DNA of 64,000 nt from Streptomyces spiramyceticus (GCF_028807635.1 NZ_JARBAX010000001.1:3178501-3242500); one strand, 5' to 3'; shown: positions 1 to 8,649, counted from the stretch's first letter. Numbers and translations are program-made. Notes: generated by a model from the sequence alone, not told the origin.

Positions 1-584
1 GGCTGCGCACTCGTCCGGTCCATGCCCAGCGGATCAAGGATCTCGCGCTGCAGGGCTTCAACCCAGCTCACCCCGCGTACCTCCTCGACCAGTCGGCCGA
101 GCAGCGTGTAGCCGGGATTGGAGTAGTGATGAATGCGGCCGACGGGGTGCACCAGCGGCTGCTCACCAAGAACGTCGGCGAGGTCGGGACGCAGATCCCC
201 CGGCGTCCGCTCCCACCAAGGCGCCGGCGTTTCCGCGGCCAGTCCCGCGGTGTGGCACAGGAGTTGAGCAACGGTCACCTCGCCCACCCCCGTGCCGGGG
301 AGGTACTTCTCCAGCAGGTCATCGAGGTCGAGCAGTCCCTCGTCACGCAGCCGCAGCACCAGCACAGCGGTGAAGGTCTTGGTGATCGAACCGATCCGGT
401 ACTGGGTGTCTGCATCTGGCCCGTGCCCGTCGACACAGGTACGGGATCCCGTCCACACCATCCGCCCGTCGCGCTGTACCGCAGCGACGAACGAGGGCGC
501 CCGTCCTTCGGCTTGAGCGGTGGCGATGCGGTGCAGCAAGGCGCGTTGCGTGGTGGGAAGAAGCTCTTCGAGCGGTGAGGTCAT
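1..584 (-). CDS. Serine hydrolase, beta-lactamase class C / DD-peptidase fold (3' end outside window)
   Basis: The first 194 codons of a protein whose C-terminus lies beyond the left edge. The ATG is at 584. Two active-site motifs of the class C beta-lactamase / DD-carboxypeptidase / esterase family are visible: S-x-x-K (S66-I-T-K69, in RIGSITKTF) carrying the nucleophile, and Y-x-N (Y154-S-N156, in HHYSNPGYTLLG). No signal peptide is evident, so it may be a cytoplasmic esterase or peptidase rather than a secreted beta-lactamase. The third motif (H/K-x-G) would lie in the missing part. It points the same way as dnaB but is 50 bp beyond the dnaB stop. The ribosome binding site is weak. Substrate cannot be told from sequence. 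Confidence 0.8.
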   Translation of the reverse strand, partial: MTSPLEELLPTTQRALLHRIATAQAEGRAPSFVAAVQRDGRMVWTGSRTCVDGHGPDADTQYRIGSITKTFTAVLVLRLRDEGLLDLDDLLEKYLPGTGVGEVTVAQLLCHTAGLAAETPAPWWERTPGDLRPDLADVLGEQPLVHPVGRIHHYSNPGYTLLGRLVEEVRGVSWVEALQREILDPLGMDRTSAQ

Positions 585-634
585 GGACAAGACGTACCGC
601 CCCGGACCAGCCTCGTCGACTTCATTTCGGAGGA

Positions 635-2110
635 TCAGATCTGCGCCATGTCCACAAAGCGTGAATAGTGGCCCTGGAAGGCCACAGTGATCGTCGCCGT
701 CGGACCGTTACGGTGCTTGGCCACCATCAAGTCCGCCTCGCCCGCGCGCGGCGACTCCTTCTCATACGCATCCTCACGGTGCAGCAGGATGACCATGTCC
801 GCGTCCTGCTCGATGGATCCCGACTCACGCAGGTCGGAGACCATCGGCTTCTTGTCCGTACGCTGCTCGGGACCACGGTTCAGCTGCGACAGTGCAATCA
901 CCGGGAGCTCGAGCTCCTTCGCCAGCAGCTTGAGGTTTCGGGACATGTCCGAGACCTCCTGCTGACGGCTCTCCGCACGCTTGGAGCCACCGGACTGCAT
1001 CAGCTGCAAATAGTCGATGATCACCAGCTTCAGATCATTGCGCTGCTTCAGCCGACGGCACTTCGCCCGGATCTCCATCATCGAGAGGTTCGGCGAATCG
1101 TCGATGTAGAGCGGCGCCTGCGAGACATCCGGCATACGCCGCGCCAGCCGCGTCCAGTCCTCGTCCGTCAGCGTGCCGGAACGCATATGGTGAAGCGCCA
1201 CCCGGGCCTCCGCCGACAGCAGGCGCATCGCGATCTCATTGCGCCCCATTTCGAGGGAGAAGATCACGCTGGGCAGGTTGTTCTTGATCGAGCAGGCGCG
1301 GGCGAAGTCCAGGGCCAAAGTCGACTTACCCATGGCGGGACGGGCTGCGATGACGATCATCTGGCCCGGGTGCAGACCGTTGGTCAGCGAGTCGAAGTCC
1401 GTGAAACCGGTAGGCACACCGGTCATTTCGCCCGTGCGGGAGCCGATCGCCTCAATCTCGTCGAGCGCGCCCTCCATGATGTCGCCGAGCGGGAGATAGT
1501 CCTCGCTCGTGCGCTGCTCGGTGACGGCGTAGATTTCGGCCTGGGCGGCGTTGACGATGTCGTCCACGTCGCCGTCGGCCGCATATCCCATCTGCGTGAT
1601 CTTCGTGCCCGCCTCGACGAGCCGGCGCAGTACGGCCCGCTCATGGACGATCTCGGCGTAATACTCCGCATTGGCCGCCGTCGGCACCGTCTGGACCAGG
1701 GTGTGCAGATACGACGCCCCGCCGACCTTCGTGATTTCGCCGCGCCTGGTCAGCTCGGCGCCCACCGTGATGGGGTCCGCCGGCTCGCCCTTGGCGTAGA
1801 GATCGAGAATCGCTGTGTAGACGGTCTCGTGGGCAGGACGGTAGAAGTCGTTGCCCTTGAGGACCTCCACCACGTCTGCGATGGCGTCCTTCGACAGCAG
1901 CATGCCGCCGAGGACGGACTGCTCGGCGTCGAGATCCTGCGGGGGCACCCGCTCGAAACCGGTAGAACCGCCGTCCCAGCCGCCGCCGTCCCCGCCACGA
2001 TCGTGCTGCTCGTCGCGGCCCCTGCCCTCGCCGCTGCGCCGACGGGGAGGCAGACGGTCACCTGGACCGCTGTCGGCCCAGGGGTCGTCCAACGGCTCGG
2101 AAATGCTCAC
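635..2110 (-). CDS. dnaB: Replicative DNA helicase DnaB
   Basis: Hexameric 5'-3' helicase that unwinds DNA at the fork and recruits primase. Length 491 aa. A disordered, charged and Gly-rich N-terminal tail of about 50 residues precedes the DnaB N-domain (roughly 55-160), a linker, and the RecA-like motor. Walker A is ARPAMGKS (256-263), Walker B is IIDYLQL (364-370), and the C-terminal arginine-rich HRNG motif is at 466-469. I chose the GTG at 2110 because a strong purine-rich site (AGGAGG, near 2118-2125) sits just upstream. The frame stays open to 2287, but that extension is low-complexity and lacks a comparable site. No self-splicing intein is present. The gene is divergent from the MATE gene, with DnaA boxes in the gap. 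Confidence 0.97.
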   Translation of the reverse strand: MSISEPLDDPWADSGPGDRLPPRRRSGEGRGRDEQHDRGGDGGGWDGGSTGFERVPPQDLDAEQSVLGGMLLSKDAIADVVEVLKGNDFYRPAHETVYTAILDLYAKGEPADPITVGAELTRRGEITKVGGASYLHTLVQTVPTAANAEYYAEIVHERAVLRRLVEAGTKITQMGYAADGDVDDIVNAAQAEIYAVTEQRTSEDYLPLGDIMEGALDEIEAIGSRTGEMTGVPTGFTDFDSLTNGLHPGQMIVIAARPAMGKSTLALDFARACSIKNNLPSVIFSLEMGRNEIAMRLLSAEARVALHHMRSGTLTDEDWTRLARRMPDVSQAPLYIDDSPNLSMMEIRAKCRRLKQRNDLKLVIIDYLQLMQSGGSKRAESRQQEVSDMSRNLKLLAKELELPVIALSQLNRGPEQRTDKKPMVSDLRESGSIEQDADMVILLHREDAYEKESPRAGEADLMVAKHRNGPTATITVAFQGHYSRFVDMAQI

Positions 2111-2292
2111 CGGGCCACCTCCTCCCGTCCGCTTCGCGGACCTCGCTGTGCCACTCTTTCTTACGGCACGGCTCTGACAAATAAGACGCCCGACTCCGGT
2201 TCCGGCGCATCGAGTTCGACAGGCTTCCAGGGCCGGAACGGAAGGCGGGCGCCGGACCACGTTAGGCCCGCAGGCACCGTCAGCCAATCTGG

Positions 2293-2381
2293 TTATCCAC
2301 AGGCCATGTGGACGAAGGACCAGTTGCTGTGGAGAACTCTCCGGATCCTGTGCACGGACCGGGGGACAGCACTGTGGACAA
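2293..2381. promoter_or_regulatory. DnaA-box cluster upstream of dnaB
   Basis: The 458-bp gap between dnaB and the MATE gene holds at least four matches to the Streptomyces DnaA box (YYVTCCACA, best form TTGTCCACA). They are TTATCCACA at 2293-2301 (plus), TGTGGACGA at 2307-2315 (minus), TGTGGAGAA at 2328-2336 (minus) and TGTGGACAA at 2373-2381 (minus, perfect). Weaker half matches occur near 2505-2513 and 2546-2554. This suggests DnaA binding for dnaB autoregulation, or titration of DnaA away from oriC about 35 kb to the right. The spacing and box sequences are seen directly; the role is inferred. Confidence 0.75.
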
Positions 2382-2532
2382 ACTCATAGCACGCACACCC
2401 CCACCGCTCTGACCTGGTGTTTCTCCATCCACCGGCTGTGGGGGAGAAAAACTTTCACACCCGCGCCAAGTTCAGAACAAACGGCACACAGCCGAACCGT
2501 CAAAGCGTCCACAGGTAAGGACCACTAATGCA

Positions 2533-2561
2533 TTGCGTCTCTTACCTGTGGAAGATTAGAT
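2533..2561 (+). promoter_or_regulatory. Candidate promoter for a leaderless MATE mRNA
   Basis: TTGCGT at 2533-2538 and TTAGAT at 2556-2561 are separated by 17 bp. The MATE ATG starts 7 bp after the -10 element and has no good ribosome binding site. Transcription would therefore begin at or next to the ATG, giving a leaderless message, which is common in Streptomyces. Confidence 0.45.
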
Positions 2562-2568
2562 TGGGCTC

Positions 2569-3906
2569 ATGACACAGGCCTCCACGACGCCGAAGAACGG
2601 CCGCCGCCAACACGACCGCGAGATCATCGCGCTCGCCGTCCCCGCCTTCGGCGCCCTGGTCGCCGAGCCGCTCTTCCTGATGGCCGACAGCGCGATCATC
2701 GGCCATCTCGGGACACCCCAGCTCGCAGGTCTCGGCATCGCCGCGGCCCTGCTGATGACCGGCGTGAGTGTCTTCGTCTTTCTCGCCTATGCCACCACCG
2801 CCGCGGTCGCACGCCGCGTCGGCGCGGGCGATCTCCAGTCCGCCATCCGCCAGGGCATGGACGGCATCTGGCTCGCGCTCCTGCTCGGCGCCGCGGTCAT
2901 CGTGGTCGTCCTGCCCTCTGCCCCCTGGCTCGTAGATCTCTTCGGCGCCTCCGACACGGCGGCTCCCTACGCCATTACCTATCTGCGGATCTCCAGCCTC
3001 GGCATCCCCGCCATGCTGGTCGTACTCGCCTCCACCGGAGTCCTGCGGGGCCTCCAGGACACCAAGACGCCGCTGTACGTCGCCATCGGCGGCTTCACCG
3101 CCAACGCGGCTCTCAATGTGGGCCTCGTGTACGGCGCCGAGCTCGGCATCGCCGGGTCCGCCTGGGGCACAGTGATCGCCCAGTGCGGCATGGCTGCCGT
3201 CTATCTCAGGGTGGTCGTACGGGGAGCCCGACGGCACGGCGCTTCACTGCGACCCGACGCGGCAGGGATAAGGGCCTCCGCCCAGGCCGGCGTCCCCCTG
3301 CTGGTCCGTACGCTCTCGCTGCGCGCCGTCCTGATGATCGCCACCGCTGTGGCGGCCCGTCTCGGGGACGCGGATGTCGCGGCCCACCAGATCATCCTGT
3401 CCCTGTGGAGCCTGCTCGCCTTTGCCCTCGACGCGATCGCCATTGCCGGACAGGCAATCATCGGGCGCTATCTGGGTGCCAATGACGCCGAGGGTGCACA
3501 GGAAGCCTGCCGACGCATGGTGCAGTGGGGAATCGTCTCCGGGGTGGTTCTCGGCGTGCTGGTCGCGGTATCGCGGCCGCTGTTCATACCGCTCTTCACA
3601 AGTGACCAGGTCGTGCGTGATGCGCTGCTGCCCGCACTGCTCGTGGTAGCCGTCTCCCAGCCCATCTCGGGAATCGTCTTCGTCCTGGACGGCGTGCTCA
3701 TGGGTGCGGGCGACGGCCCCTATCTGGCATGGGCCATGCTGGCGACACTCGCGGTCTTCACGCCGGTCGCACTCCTGGTGCCCGTGCTCGGTGGGGGACT
3801 GACGGCCCTGTGGTGGGCGATGGTGCTGATGATGACCGTCCGGATGGTGACCCTCTGGGTGCGTGCCCGCTCGGGACGCTGGATCGTCACGGGCGCCACG
3901 CGCTGA
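2569..3906 (+). CDS. MATE-family multidrug/metabolite exporter (DinF-like)
   Basis: Integral membrane antiporter of 445 aa, the usual MATE length, with about 12 hydrophobic segments in two homologous halves. The N-terminal half has the characteristic pattern EPLFLMADSAIIGHLGTP (about 30-47). The second half restarts near residue 240 with the AGVPLLVRT region. It probably exports cationic drugs or metabolites in exchange for Na+ or H+. It is the only plus-strand gene between dnaB and the rpsF operon and is probably transcribed alone. A palindromic parS and a bidirectional hairpin follow its stop. It stands in a place where core replication genes are otherwise contiguous, and as I recall this position is conserved in Streptomyces. 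The substrate is unknown. Confidence 0.9.
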   Translation: MTQASTTPKNGRRQHDREIIALAVPAFGALVAEPLFLMADSAIIGHLGTPQLAGLGIAAALLMTGVSVFVFLAYATTAAVARRVGAGDLQSAIRQGMDGIWLALLLGAAVIVVVLPSAPWLVDLFGASDTAAPYAITYLRISSLGIPAMLVVLASTGVLRGLQDTKTPLYVAIGGFTANAALNVGLVYGAELGIAGSAWGTVIAQCGMAAVYLRVVVRGARRHGASLRPDAAGIRASAQAGVPLLVRTLSLRAVLMIATAVAARLGDADVAAHQIILSLWSLLAFALDAIAIAGQAIIGRYLGANDAEGAQEACRRMVQWGIVSGVVLGVLVAVSRPLFIPLFTSDQVVRDALLPALLVVAVSQPISGIVFVLDGVLMGAGDGPYLAWAMLATLAVFTPVALLVPVLGGGLTALWWAMVLMMTVRMVTLWVRARSGRWIVTGATR

Positions 3907-3912
3907 GGCGAT

Positions 3913-3926
3913 GTTTCACGTGAAAC
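3913..3926. other. parS site 1 (ParB-binding)
   Basis: Exact 14-bp palindrome GTTTCACGTGAAAC, the Streptomyces ParB-loading site, 6 bp after the MATE stop codon in an intergenic position. Confidence 0.95.
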
Positions 3927-3946
3927 CGCAGAGCCGTGAACCGCAG

Positions 3947-3976
3947 AAGGGCCGCACCCCGAAGGGTGCGGCCCTT
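3947..3976. terminator. Bidirectional hairpin terminator between the MATE gene and rplI
   Basis: Perfect 13-bp stem (AAGGGCCGCACCC pairs with GGGTGCGGCCCTT) around a 4-base CGAA loop, flanked by A and T tracts. It lies between convergent genes and can end both transcripts. Confidence 0.85.
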
Positions 3977-4002
3977 TGACTTTGCTCTGCGAGACGCAGC
4001 GC

Positions 4003-4449
4003 TTAGGCGGCGACGACCTCGACACCGAGCTTCGCAGCGACCTCGGCGTGCAGACGCACGGAGACCTGGTGCGAACCAAGGGTCTTGATCGGGGTGCCCA
4101 GCTCAACGCGGCGCTTGTCGACCTCGGGGCCACCGGCAGCCTTGATCGCCGAAGCGACGTCGGCGGGGGTGACGGAGCCGAAGAGACGGCCGGCGTCGCC
4201 GGAGCGAACGGCCAGACGCACCTTCACGCCCTCGAGCTTGGCCTTGATCTCGTTGGCCTGCTCGATGGTCGCGATCTCGTGGATCTTGCGGGCGCGGCGG
4301 ATCTGTGCCACGTCCTTCTCGCCACCCTTGGTCCAGCGGATCGCGAAACCACGCGGGACCAGGTAGTTGCGAGCGTAGCCGTCCTTGACGTCAACGACGT
4401 CGCCGGCAGTGCCGAGGCCAGAGACCTCGTGGGTGAGGATGATCTTCAT
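4003..4449 (-). CDS. rplI: 50S ribosomal protein L9
   Basis: Large-subunit protein of 148 aa. The N-terminal rRNA-binding domain begins [19 protein letters not shown] and includes the family signature around [12 protein letters not shown] (24-36). A long connecting helix and a C-terminal domain follow, ending in EVVAA. It is the last gene of the rpsF-ssb-rpsR-rplI operon, 18 bp after rpsR and just before the shared hairpin terminator. Nothing unusual. Confidence 0.97.
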   Translation of the reverse strand: MKIILTHEVSGLGTAGDVVDVKDGYARNYLVPRGFAIRWTKGGEKDVAQIRRARKIHEIATIEQANEIKAKLEGVKVRLAVRSGDAGRLFGSVTPADVASAIKAAGGPEVDKRRVELGTPIKTLGSHQVSVRLHAEVAAKLGVEVVAA

Positions 4450-4467
4450 TTTTCGGTCACCCTTCCC

Positions 4468-4704
4468 TTATCGCGCGGTGGACGTGTAGGGCAGCAGCGC
4501 CATCTCACGGCTGTTCTTGACTGCCGTGGCGACGTCACGCTGGTGCTGCGTGCAGTTGCCGGTCACGCGGCGGGCACGAATCTTGCCGCGGTCGGAAATG
4601 AACTTCCGCAGCATGTTCGTGTCCTTGTAGTCCACGTACGTGACCTTGTCCTTGCAGAACGCGCAGACCTTCTTCTTAGGCTTGCGCACAGGCGGCTTCG
4701 CCAT
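4468..4704 (-). CDS. rpsR: 30S ribosomal protein S18, zinc-binding (C+) form
   Basis: Small-subunit protein of 78 aa that pairs with S6 on the 30S platform. It keeps the likely metal-binding set C14-x2-C17 and C51-x2-H54, the 'C+' form. Streptomyces usually also carry a cysteine-free, Zur-controlled paralogue elsewhere on the chromosome (family knowledge, not visible here). It lies 43 bp after ssb and 18 bp before rplI on the same strand, so it is expressed with them. The basic C-terminal half ([19 protein letters not shown]) contacts rRNA. Confidence 0.96.
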   Translation of the reverse strand: MAKPPVRKPKKKVCAFCKDKVTYVDYKDTNMLRKFISDRGKIRARRVTGNCTQHQRDVATAVKNSREMALLPYTSTAR

Positions 4705-4747
4705 GGTGTTTCTCCTGTGTGATCAAGAAGTGGGGTACGGGCCCGCC

Positions 4748-5341
4748 CTAGAAGGGGGGCTCGTCCGAGTAGCCGCCGCCGGCGGAACCGCCGGAGCTTC
4801 CGCCCCAGCTGCCGCCGCCCTGCTGCTGACCGCCGCCGGACGGTGCACTGCTGGCCCAGGGATCGTCGGCGGGTGCGCCGCCGCCCTGCTGCTGGCCGCC
4901 ACCGCTGGGGGCTCCGCCCCAGCTGCCGCCGCCCTGCTGGCCGCCACCGCCGCCGTAACCACCCTGACCGCCTCGACCGGTGGTCTTGGTGACCTTGGCC
5001 GTGGCGTTCTTCAGGCTGGGGCCGACTTCCTCGACGTCCAGCTCGTAGACCGTGCGCTTGACGCCCTCACGGTCCTCGTAGGACCGCTGCTTCAACCGGC
5101 CCTGCACGACGACGCGCATGCCTCGCTGAAGCGACTCCGCGACGTTCTCCGCCGCCTGACGCCAGACCGAGCAGGTGAGGAACAGGCCTTCGCCGTCCTT
5201 CCACTCATTGGTCTGCTTGTCGAAGATGCGGGGAGTGGACGCGACACGGAACTTCGCGACCGCCGCACCGGACGGGGTGAAGCGCAGCTCGGGGTCGTCG
5301 ACGAGATTGCCGACGACCGTGATGACGGTCTCGCCTGCCAT
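4748..5341 (-). CDS. ssb: Single-stranded DNA-binding protein
   Basis: Protein of 197 aa. The OB fold occupies about residues 1-110 (starting [19 protein letters not shown]). A disordered Gly/Gln/Ser-rich linker with repeated GGGQQQGGG blocks covers about 120-190. The acidic tip ends SDEPPF, the variant of the D-D-x-P-F tail that recruits replication and repair partners. It coats ssDNA at forks. Its place between rpsF and rpsR is the standard bacterial arrangement. This is the essential SSB of the chromosome core; Streptomyces often have a second, sporulation-linked SSB elsewhere (not in this window). Confidence 0.97.
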   Translation of the reverse strand: MAGETVITVVGNLVDDPELRFTPSGAAVAKFRVASTPRIFDKQTNEWKDGEGLFLTCSVWRQAAENVAESLQRGMRVVVQGRLKQRSYEDREGVKRTVYELDVEEVGPSLKNATAKVTKTTGRGGQGGYGGGGGQQGGGSWGGAPSGGGQQQGGGAPADDPWASSAPSGGGQQQGGGSWGGSSGGSAGGGYSDEPPF

Positions 5342-5416
5342 GGGTGAACCTCTCGGCGGGGATTGCTGCTGGCTGCTTGTTGCTACTCGGACCCGATTAC
5401 CGCTGAGCTACGGAGC

Positions 5417-5707
5417 TCAGTGGGTTTCGGGGCGGAGGACCTTGGTCCGGAGGACCGACTCGTTCAGGTTCATCTGTCGGTCGAGCTCCTTGACGACCGC
5501 AGGCTCGGCCTGCAGGTCGATGACCGAGTAGATGCCCTCAGGCTTCTTCTTGATCTCGTAGGACAGACGACGACGGCCCCAGGTGTCGACCTTCTCGACC
5601 TTTCCGTTGCCCTCACGGACGACGGAGAGGAAGTTCTCGATCAGCGGGGAGACAGCGCGCTCCTCGAGATCGGGGTCGAGGATGACCATCACTTCGTAGT
5701 GACGCAT
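5417..5707 (-). CDS. rpsF: 30S ribosomal protein S6
   Basis: Small-subunit protein of 96 aa, first gene of the rpsF-ssb-rpsR-rplI operon, 75 bp before ssb. It starts [16 protein letters not shown] and carries the S6 core ([19 protein letters not shown]). The ATG at 5707 has an excellent AAAGGAGG site about 8 bp upstream. The frame extends further upstream to 5836, but that part has no homology-like pattern, so the shorter start is preferred. There is no long glutamate tail as in E. coli S6. Confidence 0.96.
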
Positions 5708-5886
5708 GTGGAACCCACCTCCTTTGGACTCAGCGGCCACGGTCGTTCCGTGGCAGGAGGGTCGTGATGCGTACGCAACGGTATCGGCCGCCACTGACAA
5801 GCCGCCTCTTCGAGAGAGGAGCTCATTTCCTGGCATAGGCAGACACCGGTGCAGACCGTACAGAGTACCTGCTCACCACCTTCGGG

Positions 5887-5914
5887 TTGAAATCCGGCCG
5901 ACAAGGGCCACAAT
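5887..5914 (+). promoter_or_regulatory. Candidate promoter for the small membrane protein at 5974
   Basis: TTGAAA at 5887-5892 and CACAAT at 5909-5914 with a 16-bp spacer form a sigma-70-like pair about 60 bp before the start codon. Visible by eye only. Confidence 0.4.
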
Positions 5915-5973
5915 CTGTACACATCGGGTCTGTGCGGCGTCATCGTTCGCCGCCGTCCGCCAGGAGGTGCTCC

Positions 5974-6288
5974 ATGGCACAGGCAATGCGACGAAACAAC
6001 TCGGCCTCTCTCCTCGCCACCGACGGCAAGCCTCATCCGCTCCAGGACACACTGATGGCCGTGACCCTGGTACTGGGCGCGATTGCCTTCATTACGGCGA
6101 TGTTCCACGGCCTGCATCTGCTCAGCTCGTGGACAGGCCTGGTGGGCATCCTCACCGGCGCGTACGGCCAGTTCATCTCGGTGACGACGCGAGAGCGGTT
6201 CCTGCTGATCGTCGGCCTCGGAGCATCCGCCATCGGGTTCTTCCTCGGCATGGCGCACGGCGGTCTCTTCGGCGGCGTACTCGGCTAG
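5974..6288 (+). CDS. Small conserved membrane protein, function unknown
   Basis: Protein of 104 aa. A short hydrophilic N-terminus (to about residue 25) is followed by three hydrophobic segments at about 28-46, 52-70 and 80-102. The last is Gly-rich (GLGASAIGFFLGMAHGGLFGG). The ATG at 5974 follows a strong AGGAGG at 5962-5967; an upstream in-frame start at 5887 is rejected because it overlaps the promoter-like sequence. It lies between the divergent rpsF operon and femX and could be co-transcribed with femX (111 bp gap). I do not recognise a characterised family; as I recall, similar small membrane proteins sit here in other Streptomyces. Confidence 0.8.
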   Translation: MAQAMRRNNSASLLATDGKPHPLQDTLMAVTLVLGAIAFITAMFHGLHLLSSWTGLVGILTGAYGQFISVTTRERFLLIVGLGASAIGFFLGMAHGGLFGGVLG

Positions 6289-6399
6289 GCCCGGCCCCCG
6301 CCCCGGCGCCAGACAGGGCGCTTCCTTGGCGCAGTAGGCTTCGGCGCGAGAGCCGGAGCCCCTGACCCATGGGGACACACCTGCCGAGGAGCGCCCCGC

Positions 6400-7518
6400 A
6401 TGAGCCTGACCCTGAGGACCATTAGCCGAGAGCAGCATCTGGCGTACATCCAGAGCCTGCCCGCGGCTAGCCACTGCCAGGTCCCGGCGTGGGCTGATGT
6501 GAAGACGGAATGGCGCTCCGAGAGCCTCGGCTGGTTCGACAAGAACAGCGAGCTGGTCGGCGCCGGCCTGGTGCTGTACCGACAGCTGCCGAAGATCAAG
6601 CGGTATCTCGCGTATCTGCCCGAGGGCCCGGTGATCAACTGGTACGCACCGAACCTCGACGACTGGCTCCAGCCGATGCTGGCGCACCTGAAGCAGCAGG
6701 GTGCCTTCTCCGTGAAGATGGGCCCCCCGGTCGTCATCCGCCGCTGGGATGCGCCGAGCATCAAGGCCGGTATCCAGGACCCGGATGTGAAGCGCCTGCG
6801 GGATGTCGAGGCCACCCACATCGAGCCGCGCGCCTTCGAAGTGGCGGACCGGCTGCGGAAGATGGGCTGGCAGCAGGGCGAGGACGGCGGCGCCGGCTTC
6901 GGCGACGTACAGCCGCGGTACGTCTATCAGGTGCCGCTGGGGAACCGTTCGCTCGACGACGTCCTCAAGGGCTTCAACCAGCTCTGGCGGCGCAACATCA
7001 AGAAGGCCGAGAAGGCCGGTGTCGAGGTCGTCCAGGGCAGCTACGAGGACCTTGCCGAGTGGCAGCGGCTGTACGAAATCACCGCTGTGCGCGATCACTT
7101 CCGGCCGCGCCCCCTCTCGTACTTCCAGCGCATGTGGTCCGTCCTCAACTCCGAGGACCCCAACCGCATGCGGCTGTACTTCGCGCGGCACAACGGCGTG
7201 AACCTTTCCGCGGCGACGATGCTCGTCGTCGGGGGCCACGTCTGGTACTCGTACGGCGCGTCCGACAACATCGGTCGCGAGGTCCGGCCCTCGAACGCGA
7301 TGCAGTGGCGGATGCTGCGCGACGCGTACGCGATGGGCGCGACCGTGTATGACCTGCGGGGCATCTCCGATTCTCTCGACGAGACCGACCACCTCTTTGG
7401 TCTGATCCAGTTCAAGGTGGGCACCGGCGGCGAGGCCGTCGAGTACGTCGGCGAGTGGGACTTCCCGCTCAACAAGGTGCTCCACAAGGCGCTCGACATC
7501 TACATGTCGCGCCGCTGA
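6400..7518 (+). CDS. femX: FemX-type lipid II aminoacyltransferase (FemAB family)
   Basis: Cytoplasmic enzyme of 372 aa that uses aminoacyl-tRNA to add the first cross-bridge residue to the peptidoglycan stem. In Streptomyces this is glycine on LL-diaminopimelate, and VanK replaces FemX in vancomycin resistance (family knowledge). The sequence has two GNAT-like halves typical of FemAB. The second is marked by the WRRNIKKAEKAGVEV helix (about 194-208) and DLRGISDSLDETDHLFGLIQFKVGTGG (about 321-347). No obvious coiled-coil arm (the feature of Staphylococcus FemA/B) was noticed. The alanine-racemase-like gene starts 70 bp downstream on the same strand, so the two probably form a wall-precursor unit. 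Assignment to FemX rather than VanK rests on context, because no van genes are nearby. Confidence 0.88.
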   Translation: MSLTLRTISREQHLAYIQSLPAASHCQVPAWADVKTEWRSESLGWFDKNSELVGAGLVLYRQLPKIKRYLAYLPEGPVINWYAPNLDDWLQPMLAHLKQQGAFSVKMGPPVVIRRWDAPSIKAGIQDPDVKRLRDVEATHIEPRAFEVADRLRKMGWQQGEDGGAGFGDVQPRYVYQVPLGNRSLDDVLKGFNQLWRRNIKKAEKAGVEVVQGSYEDLAEWQRLYEITAVRDHFRPRPLSYFQRMWSVLNSEDPNRMRLYFARHNGVNLSAATMLVVGGHVWYSYGASDNIGREVRPSNAMQWRMLRDAYAMGATVYDLRGISDSLDETDHLFGLIQFKVGTGGEAVEYVGEWDFPLNKVLHKALDIYMSRR

Positions 7519-7588
7519 TCTCCGTTCGAACCCGTTTCCCTTCATACCTCTGATACACCGCAGCCACGAGAAAGGTTCCGGACCGGCC

Positions 7589-8620
7589 ATGGCGCTCACC
7601 CTCTACGTCGACACCGCGCGCTGGCGGGCGCACCAGAAGTCCGTACTCGATCAGTTCCCGGGGATCGTGCCGGTCTGCAAGGGCAATGGCTACGGTTTCG
7701 GCCATGAGCGGCTCGCGGACGAGGCGACCCGCTTCGGCTCGGACATCCTGGCCGTCGGCACCACGTACGAAGCGGCCCGCGTCAAGGACTGGTTCAGCGG
7801 CGATCTGCTCGTCCTCACCCCGTTCCGGCGGGGCGAGGAGCCGGTGCCCCTGCCGGACCGGGTGGTCCGCTCTGTGTCGTCGGTCGACGGCGTGCACGCC
7901 CTGGTCGGCGCCCGTGTCGTCATCGAGTGCATGAGCTCGATGAAGCGTCACGGCGTGAGGGAGGAGGAGCTCGGACAGCTGCACGCGGCCATTGAGGACG
8001 TACGCCTCGAGGGCTTCGCCCTGCACCTCCCGCTGGACCGTACGGACGGCTCGGACGCGGTCGAGGAGGTCATCGGCTGGATGGACCGCCTGCGGGCGGC
8101 CCGGCTGCCGCTGCACACGATGTTCGTCAGCCACCTGAAGGCCGAGGAGCTGGCGCGGCTGCAGCAGCAGTTCCCGCAGACCCGCTTCCGCGCGCGCATC
8201 GGTACGCGGCTGTGGCTGGGCGACCACGAGGCGACGGAGTACCGCGGCTCGGTGCTGGATGTGACCCGGGTGTCGAAGGGCGACCGGTTCGGTTACCGCC
8301 AGCAGAAGGCCGCCTCCGACGGCTGGCTGGTGGTGGTGGCCGGCGGCACGTCGCACGGTGTGGGCCTGGAGGCGCCGAAGGCGCTGCATGGCGTGATGCC
8401 GCGTGCGAAGGGTGTGGCGCGTGCCGGTCTGGCCACGGTGAACCGCAATCTGGCGCCGTTCGTGTGGGCGGGCAAGCAGCGCTGGTTCGCGGAGCCGCCG
8501 CACATGCAGGTGTCGATCCTTTTCGTCCCCGCGGACTCCCAGGAGCCCAAGGTGGGCGAGGAGCTGGTGGCCCATCTGCGCCACACGACAACGCAGTACG
8601 ACCGCATCGTCGACCGCTGA
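7589..8620 (+). CDS. Alanine-racemase-like fold-type III PLP enzyme
   Basis: Protein of 343 aa with the PLP lysine motif VCKGNGYGFG (K31), matching the V-x-K-A-N-A-Y-G-H-G pattern of alanine racemases. After the barrel comes RIGTRLWLG (203-211), equivalent to the R-x-G-x-x-L-Y-G segment, then KGDRFGYRQQ (230-239). There Y236 aligns by eye with the second catalytic base, the Tyr of the KGD-x-V-S-Y motif. The usual G-Y-x-D-G-Y-P-R block is altered to GGTSHGVG and the C-terminal domain is short. It may therefore be a true racemase or epimerase with unusual specificity, or a PLP-binding regulator. It follows femX by 70 bp, hinting at amino-acid supply for cross-bridges. A housekeeping alr is expected elsewhere. 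Confidence 0.75.
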   Translation: MALTLYVDTARWRAHQKSVLDQFPGIVPVCKGNGYGFGHERLADEATRFGSDILAVGTTYEAARVKDWFSGDLLVLTPFRRGEEPVPLPDRVVRSVSSVDGVHALVGARVVIECMSSMKRHGVREEELGQLHAAIEDVRLEGFALHLPLDRTDGSDAVEEVIGWMDRLRAARLPLHTMFVSHLKAEELARLQQQFPQTRFRARIGTRLWLGDHEATEYRGSVLDVTRVSKGDRFGYRQQKAASDGWLVVVAGGTSHGVGLEAPKALHGVMPRAKGVARAGLATVNRNLAPFVWAGKQRWFAEPPHMQVSILFVPADSQEPKVGEELVAHLRHTTTQYDRIVDR

Positions 8621-8649
8621 TCTCGTCGACCACTGAGCCAGATGCCGCC

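Noticed and set aside
668..2389. A long open frame antisense to dnaB
   Set aside because: High GC leaves third-position antisense frames open. The predicted protein is Arg/His/Leu-rich with no domain pattern, while dnaB has clear motifs. The same applies to long antisense frames over femX and the racemase gene (5689-9574), over gyrB (42573-44831) and gyrA (44665-47211), and over murJ (21006-22928).
2505..2554. Further DnaA boxes (GCGTCCACA and TGTGGAAGA)
   Set aside because: Each departs from the consensus in a position that matters, so they are noted as weak and not counted.
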